Shown here: piece after piece, positions 7,795 through 9,556 of the stretch
Position numbering within the stretch: the first letter of the stretch is position 1
Layout of the letters: each line of letters opens with the position of its first letter
DNA from: an uncultured Clostridia bacterium
Lineage (GTDB): Bacteria; Bacillota; Clostridia; UBA1381
Reading direction: 5' to 3'
Length of the DNA stretch: 9,556 bases
Assembly: GCA_944391635.1 (NCBI GenBank)
Contig: CALXUL010000195.1
Span: forward strand, 1 to 9,556
The notes under the pieces: model-generated
The model's database searches: none
Told to the model about the DNA's origin: nothing
Seen by the model: only the letters and a program-made list of their open reading frames with translations
Translations under genes and position numbers: made by a program

Positions 7795-7941
7795 TTAATA
7801 TTTCTGTATATCTTTTCTGTTCAGTACTACACCAAGATTTTTCAAACCCTTCAAAACCCGTAAAACAACATCGATGTTTTTTAACTCTTTTTCTTCCACT
7901 GTCTGTTCACTCTCTTTTTGTTCAATGCATTGACTGCATAT
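7795..7941 (-). pseudogene. Short coding-like stretch without a proper start, unknown
   Basis: The minus strand is open for 48 codons between stops, ending at TAA 7797-7795. The translation has a protein-like, charged and non-repetitive composition: ICSQCIEQKESEQTVEEKEL, then KNIDVVLRVLKGLKNLGVVL, then NRKDIQKY. It has a CxxC at its start and an amphipathic pattern at its end. No ATG is present; a GTG inside could start a 34-residue peptide but has only a weak GA-rich site. It lies 3' of the integrase fragment on the same strand and 5' of the terminator at 7593-7630. It may be the tail of a truncated gene of the mobile element, or a chance open frame. I do not recognise the family. Confidence 0.25.
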
Positions 7942-7945
7942 TTAT

Positions 7946-7976
7946 GGGAAATAATTATTCTGACGGTTTATTTCCC
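7946..7976. repeat. Inverted repeat beside the integrase fragment
   Basis: GGGAAATAA (7946-7954) and TTATTTCCC (7968-7976) are a perfect 9-bp inverted repeat with a 13-base centre. Neither strand shows a T-tract after it, so it is unlikely to be a terminator. It lies 11 bases from a second inverted repeat (7988-8020) and about 90 bases beyond the integrase stop codon. It could be an accessory protein site or arm site of an attachment region, or simply a hairpin. Confidence 0.4.
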
Positions 7977-7987
7977 CACTAAATAGT

Positions 7988-8020
7988 ATGTGTCTTATAG
8001 TATCTAATTATACGACACAT
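7988..8020. repeat. 12-9-12 inverted repeat, possible recombinase core or attachment site
   Basis: ATGTGTCTTATA (7988-7999) and TATACGACACAT (8009-8020) are inverted copies matching at 11 of 12 positions around the 9-base centre GTATCTAAT. Tyrosine recombinases act on two inverted arms of about 9-13 bp around a 6-8 bp (sometimes slightly different) crossover region, so the geometry is close. The repeat lies 45 bases past the stop of the integrase fragment, a place where such sites often occur. No second copy (attR) is visible in the window and no tRNA gene is present, so the assignment stays tentative. A repressor operator is the main alternative. Confidence 0.35.
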
Positions 8021-8065
8021 AACCGATTTGGCTGAATATAGCAGTCTGTTTTAAATTATGACTGT

Positions 8066-8602
8066 TTATTTTGACGGAGATTGATACAAACTATTGAATT
8101 TATCCATCTGCTTTTTCTTATGCTCCGGCAGCGAATGTGCATATAAATTCAGCATTATTGTCACGCTTGCATGACCGAGTATTTCGGACAATGTTTTTAT
8201 ATCCATTCCAAGCTCCAGTGCTCGTGTTGCGAACGAATGACGTAAAATATGATATTTATAGTCCGGTAAATCCGCCTCTTGAAGCAGTTTTTTAAATCTT
8301 CTGGTTATGTTTCTGCTATCGGTATATGCACCGTTATCACGTAGAATATAGCCTTTATCAAGCCTGTATTGTTCCAACACGCCAACTAAAAATTTGGGCA
8401 TCGGTATTATTCGGATTGATGTATCACTTTTAGGATCATCAATGGCTATTTTAGTTTTTGCCTTGCTTTTCTCATTATCATTTAATACTCTTTCCGCTGT
8501 ATGCAAAATGGAGATTGTACCGTTTTTTAAATCTATATTTTCCCACCTGAGCGCACATAATTCACCTATTCTTATTCCTGTATATAGGCACAGTATCACA
8601 GC
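8066..8602 (-). pseudogene. Tyrosine recombinase/phage integrase, 5'-truncated catalytic domain
   Basis: Only the C-terminal catalytic domain remains, about 178 residues where full integrases have about 370-400. All active-site residues are visible, numbered from the GTG at 8599: Arg10 in TGIRIGELCALRW, Lys57 in DDPKSDTSIR, His117 and Arg120 in HILRHSFATR, His143 in LGHAS and the nucleophile Tyr153 in NLYAH. The arm- and core-binding N-terminal domains are missing. The recognisable reading (AVILCLYTG) runs to about 8602; beyond that the frame continues only as the antisense of a terminase gene. The GTG at 8599 is an internal codon, not a credible start, and has no ribosome site. The domain could not integrate DNA without its N-terminus. 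It is the Int/XerD superfamily member typical of Clostridiales prophages and conjugative elements. Confidence 0.85.
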
Positions 8603-8605
8603 GTT
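8595..8605. other. Breakpoint joining integrase and terminase fragments
   Basis: Around TATCACAGCG both readings are family-like at once: the minus strand gives AVIL, which leads into LCLYTGIRIGEL of the integrase, and the plus strand gives ITAFVLVFPP of the terminase. Left of it the plus frame stops looking like a terminase; right of it the minus frame stops looking like an integrase. The few shared bases suggest illegitimate recombination at microhomology. Its exact base cannot be fixed without the parent sequences. Confidence 0.6.
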
Positions 8606-9182
8606 TGTCCTTGTGTTCCCGCCGCTTGATGAAACCGATAAATATGCCGTGCTTCCGTATTTTTGGATACCGGAGGATAACCTGGATTTAAGGGTGCGCC
8701 GGGATCACGTCCCATACGATGTGTGGGAAAAGCAAGGCTTTCTTTTTACTACAGAAGGCAACGTAGTGCATTATGGATACATAGAAAAATTCATCGAGTC
8801 CCTGGGCGAACGGTTCAATATCCGCGAAATCGCCTTTGACCGCTGGGGCGCTGTGCAGATGGTGCAGAACCTTGAGGGCATGGGCTTTACCGTAGTCCCG
8901 TTCGGACAGGGGTTTAAGGATATGTCGCCGCCTACCAAAGAACTGATGAAATTAACGCTGGAAGAGAAAATCGCGCATGGCGGACAGCCTGTTCTCAGAT
9001 GGATGATGGACAACATCTATGTGCGGACTGACCCGGCCGGCAACATCAAGCCGGATAAGGAAAAATCCACAGAAAAGATTGACGGCGCGGTCGCTATGAT
9101 CATGGCGCTTGACTGAGCGATCCGCTGCGGGAATGATACAAGCGAAAGCGTGTATGATGAAAGGGGTATATTGTTTGTATAA
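8595..9182 (+). pseudogene. Phage terminase large subunit, C-terminal fragment with internal stop
   Basis: C-terminal part of an HK97-type (Terminase_1/YmfN-like) large subunit, the motor-nuclease that cuts and packages phage DNA. Visible family stretches are ITAFVLVFPPLDE, LPYFWIPEDNLDLRVRRDHV, the nuclease segment EIAFDRWGAVQMVQNLEGMG, VVPFGQGFKDMSPPTKELMK and EKIDGAVAMIMALD. The Asp residues in FDRWGA and KIDGA are probable nuclease metal ligands. The ATPase domain and the first nuclease strand are missing because of the break at about 8595. A TGA at 9114-9116 stands where an arginine is expected (CGA to TGA). The same frame goes on as AIRCGNDTSESVYDERGILF V to TAA at 9180-9182, the usual tail of these proteins. 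So the gene is broken at both ends. GC-rich compared with the flanks. Confidence 0.85.
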
Positions 9183-9185
9183 AAA

Positions 9186-9216
9186 CGAGAGCAGGATTTT
9201 CTGCTCTCGCTTTTAT
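9186..9216. terminator. Bidirectional rho-independent terminator
   Basis: CGAGAGCAG (9186-9194) and CTGCTCTCG (9201-9209) form a perfect 9-bp GC-rich stem with a 6-base loop. On the plus strand it is followed by CTTTTATAT and begins 3 bases after the terminase TAA at 9182. On the minus strand it is followed by TTTTTATAC (from 9185 leftward) and lies about 20 bases past the antitoxin stop. It therefore serves both convergent genes. Its tight placement after the 9182 stop supports that stop as the original end of the terminase gene. Confidence 0.85.
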
Positions 9217-9228
9217 ATACAACAGCTT

Positions 9229-9501
9229 TTATTTAGATACGGTAAGCCGTAAACCAAGCGGTTTCATGATTTTCAGCAGCGTTTCCAAATTCGGAGTGGT
9301 TTTGAGAGACTCAATTCTCGCAACCGAAGACTGTGGTATGCCGCAAAGGGATGCAAGTTCACGCTGGCTGATCCCGAGTTCGTTCCTCTGCTCTATAACA
9401 GCGCCGACAATGGATGCAAGGTCTTCAATATCCTCCATTGTTTTTCTGCTTTCCGGGTCGATGGATTTGACATGATGTTTGTAATCATTCCAGGTTCTCA
9501 T
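9229..9501 (-). CDS. XRE-family antitoxin, HigA-like
   Basis: A 90-residue DNA-binding protein, full length for the family. After an N-terminal helix region with many acidic residues, the helix-turn-helix runs at about 33-87: RNELGISQRELASLCGIPQS with recognition helix SSVARIES, then TPNLETLLKIMKPLGLRL. Such proteins neutralise a RelE/HigB-type mRNA-cleaving toxin and repress their own operon. ATG at 9499-9501 overlaps the TGA of the upstream gene as ATGA, and AGGAGG lies within that upstream gene about 10 bases before the ATG. Both points show translational coupling with a toxin encoded first, the HigBA order. Terminated by the hairpin at 9186-9209. A solitary phage-type regulator is less likely given the coupling. 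It sits right behind the terminase fragment and may be phage cargo. Confidence 0.85.
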   Translation of the reverse strand: MRTWNDYKHHVKSIDPESRKTMEDIEDLASIVGAVIEQRNELGISQRELASLCGIPQSSVARIESLKTTPNLETLLKIMKPLGLRLTVSK

Positions 9502-9556
9502 ACTTTTTCAGCCTCCTTTCTGGAAAGATAATCATTACGCTCTGATACCGCTTTGT
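9498..9556 (-). CDS. C-terminal end of a putative RelE/HigB-family toxin, cut by the window edge
   Basis: On the minus strand a frame enters from the right edge and reads KAVSERNDYLSRKEAEKV to a TGA at 9500-9498. This TGA overlaps the antitoxin ATG by the ATGA pattern, and the antitoxin's AGGAGG lies inside this frame. An acidic and basic tail with an ERxDYL-type stretch is common at the end of Gp49/HigB-like toxins placed before HigA-type antitoxins. Only 18 codons are visible, so the catalytic residues cannot be judged. Called mainly from gene order and overlap. Confidence 0.55.
   Translation of the reverse strand, partial: KAVSERNDYLSRKEAEKV

Larger units (their letters stand above)
7322..8065. 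other. AT-rich gap with no intact gene
   Basis: About 740 bases between the operon promoter region and the integrase fragment. I see no intact protein gene or RNA gene. The longest plus-strand open frame (7399-7608) begins with GTG, lacks a good ribosome site, is driven by AT-rich hydrophobic codons and ends inside a hairpin, so it is not called. The stretch holds a minus-strand terminator-like hairpin (7593-7630), a coding-like open stretch (7795-7941), two inverted repeats near the integrase (7946-7976, 7988-8020) and a small hairpin GATAAG/CTTATC (7506-7523). A 10-base direct repeat GCTGTATATT occurs at 7494 and 7547. It reads as decayed DNA at the edge of an integrated element. Confidence 0.6.
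8066..9182. mobile_element. Prophage remnant: fused integrase and terminase fragments
   Basis: This stretch joins the 3' half of a phage-type integrase gene (minus strand) to the 3' half of a terminase large subunit gene (plus strand). Base composition changes sharply at the join, from AT-rich on the left to clearly GC-richer in the terminase part. In many prophages the integrase lies at one end pointing outward and the terminase points the other way further in. A single deletion removing the lysogeny and early genes would create exactly this head-to-head layout. No other structural phage genes are visible in the window, so the element looks inactive. An assembly chimera is the main alternative. 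Confidence 0.6.

Noticed and set aside
8394..8594. Upstream extension of the terminase frame to an ATG at 8394
   Set aside because: This part is the antisense of well-conserved integrase codons and does not resemble a terminase, so the ATG is not a real start.
8771..9016. 81-codon minus-strand open frame inside the terminase
   Set aside because: It is the antisense shadow of conserved terminase codons and has no supporting context.
1..9556. CRISPR array, tRNA, rRNA or riboswitch
   Set aside because: No regularly spaced repeats, no cloverleaf or CCA-ended tRNA pattern and no recognisable riboswitch core seen on either strand.

Overview
The window looks like a low-GC Gram-positive chromosome, most likely a gut or rumen-type Clostridia. 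The native genes are strongly AT-rich, Shine-Dalgarno sites are AGGAGG-like, the solute-binding protein has a Firmicutes-style lipobox, and the recombinase and terminase fragments resemble Clostridiales phage proteins. No gene can be tied to a named species from sequence alone.

The left three quarters (about 1-7300) is a carbohydrate-use locus with every gene on the minus strand. In transcription order it holds: a leader region with a long inverted repeat and a degenerate signal-peptide-like stretch (7148-7321); a cytoplasmic family 1 glycoside hydrolase (5835-7103); a family 1 extracellular solute-binding lipoprotein (4394-5794); two CUT1 sugar ABC permeases (3452-4378 and 2560-3438); and a membrane-anchored AraC-type regulator with an extracytoplasmic sensor region (160-2418). 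The first codons of a further gene with a signal-peptide-like start lie at the left edge (1-42). The hydrolase-to-permease gaps are 40, 15 and 13 bp without terminators, so those four genes are read as one operon. The likely scheme is that the lipoprotein captures an oligosaccharide, the two permeases import it with an ATPase encoded elsewhere, and the hydrolase cleaves it inside the cell. The regulator senses an outside signal or the binding protein and controls the operon. The active-site C-terminal motif of the hydrolase is the non-phosphorylated glucosidase type, which fits ABC uptake rather than PTS uptake.

Between 7322 and 8065 lies an AT-rich stretch with no convincing intact gene. It holds one minus-strand terminator-like hairpin (7593-7630), a 48-codon open coding-like stretch without a proper start (7795-7941), and two clear inverted repeats close to the recombinase gene (7946-7976 and 7988-8020). 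The second has the geometry of a tyrosine-recombinase core site.

The right end (8066-9556) is a prophage remnant plus a toxin-antitoxin pair. The C-terminal catalytic half of a tyrosine integrase (minus strand) is fused head to head with the C-terminal half of a phage terminase large subunit (plus strand), with the break near 8595-8605. GC content rises sharply there. The terminase fragment is further broken by an in-frame TGA at 9114-9116, and recognisable coding sequence continues to a TAA at 9180-9182. A bidirectional terminator follows. An XRE/HigA-like antitoxin and the last codons of its upstream toxin partner (cut by the window edge, ATGA overlap) close the window.

I did not find a clearly new biological system. 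The items most worth a second look are the integrase/terminase junction with the candidate att-like repeat, the long operator-like inverted repeat before the operon, and the decayed leader gene beneath it.
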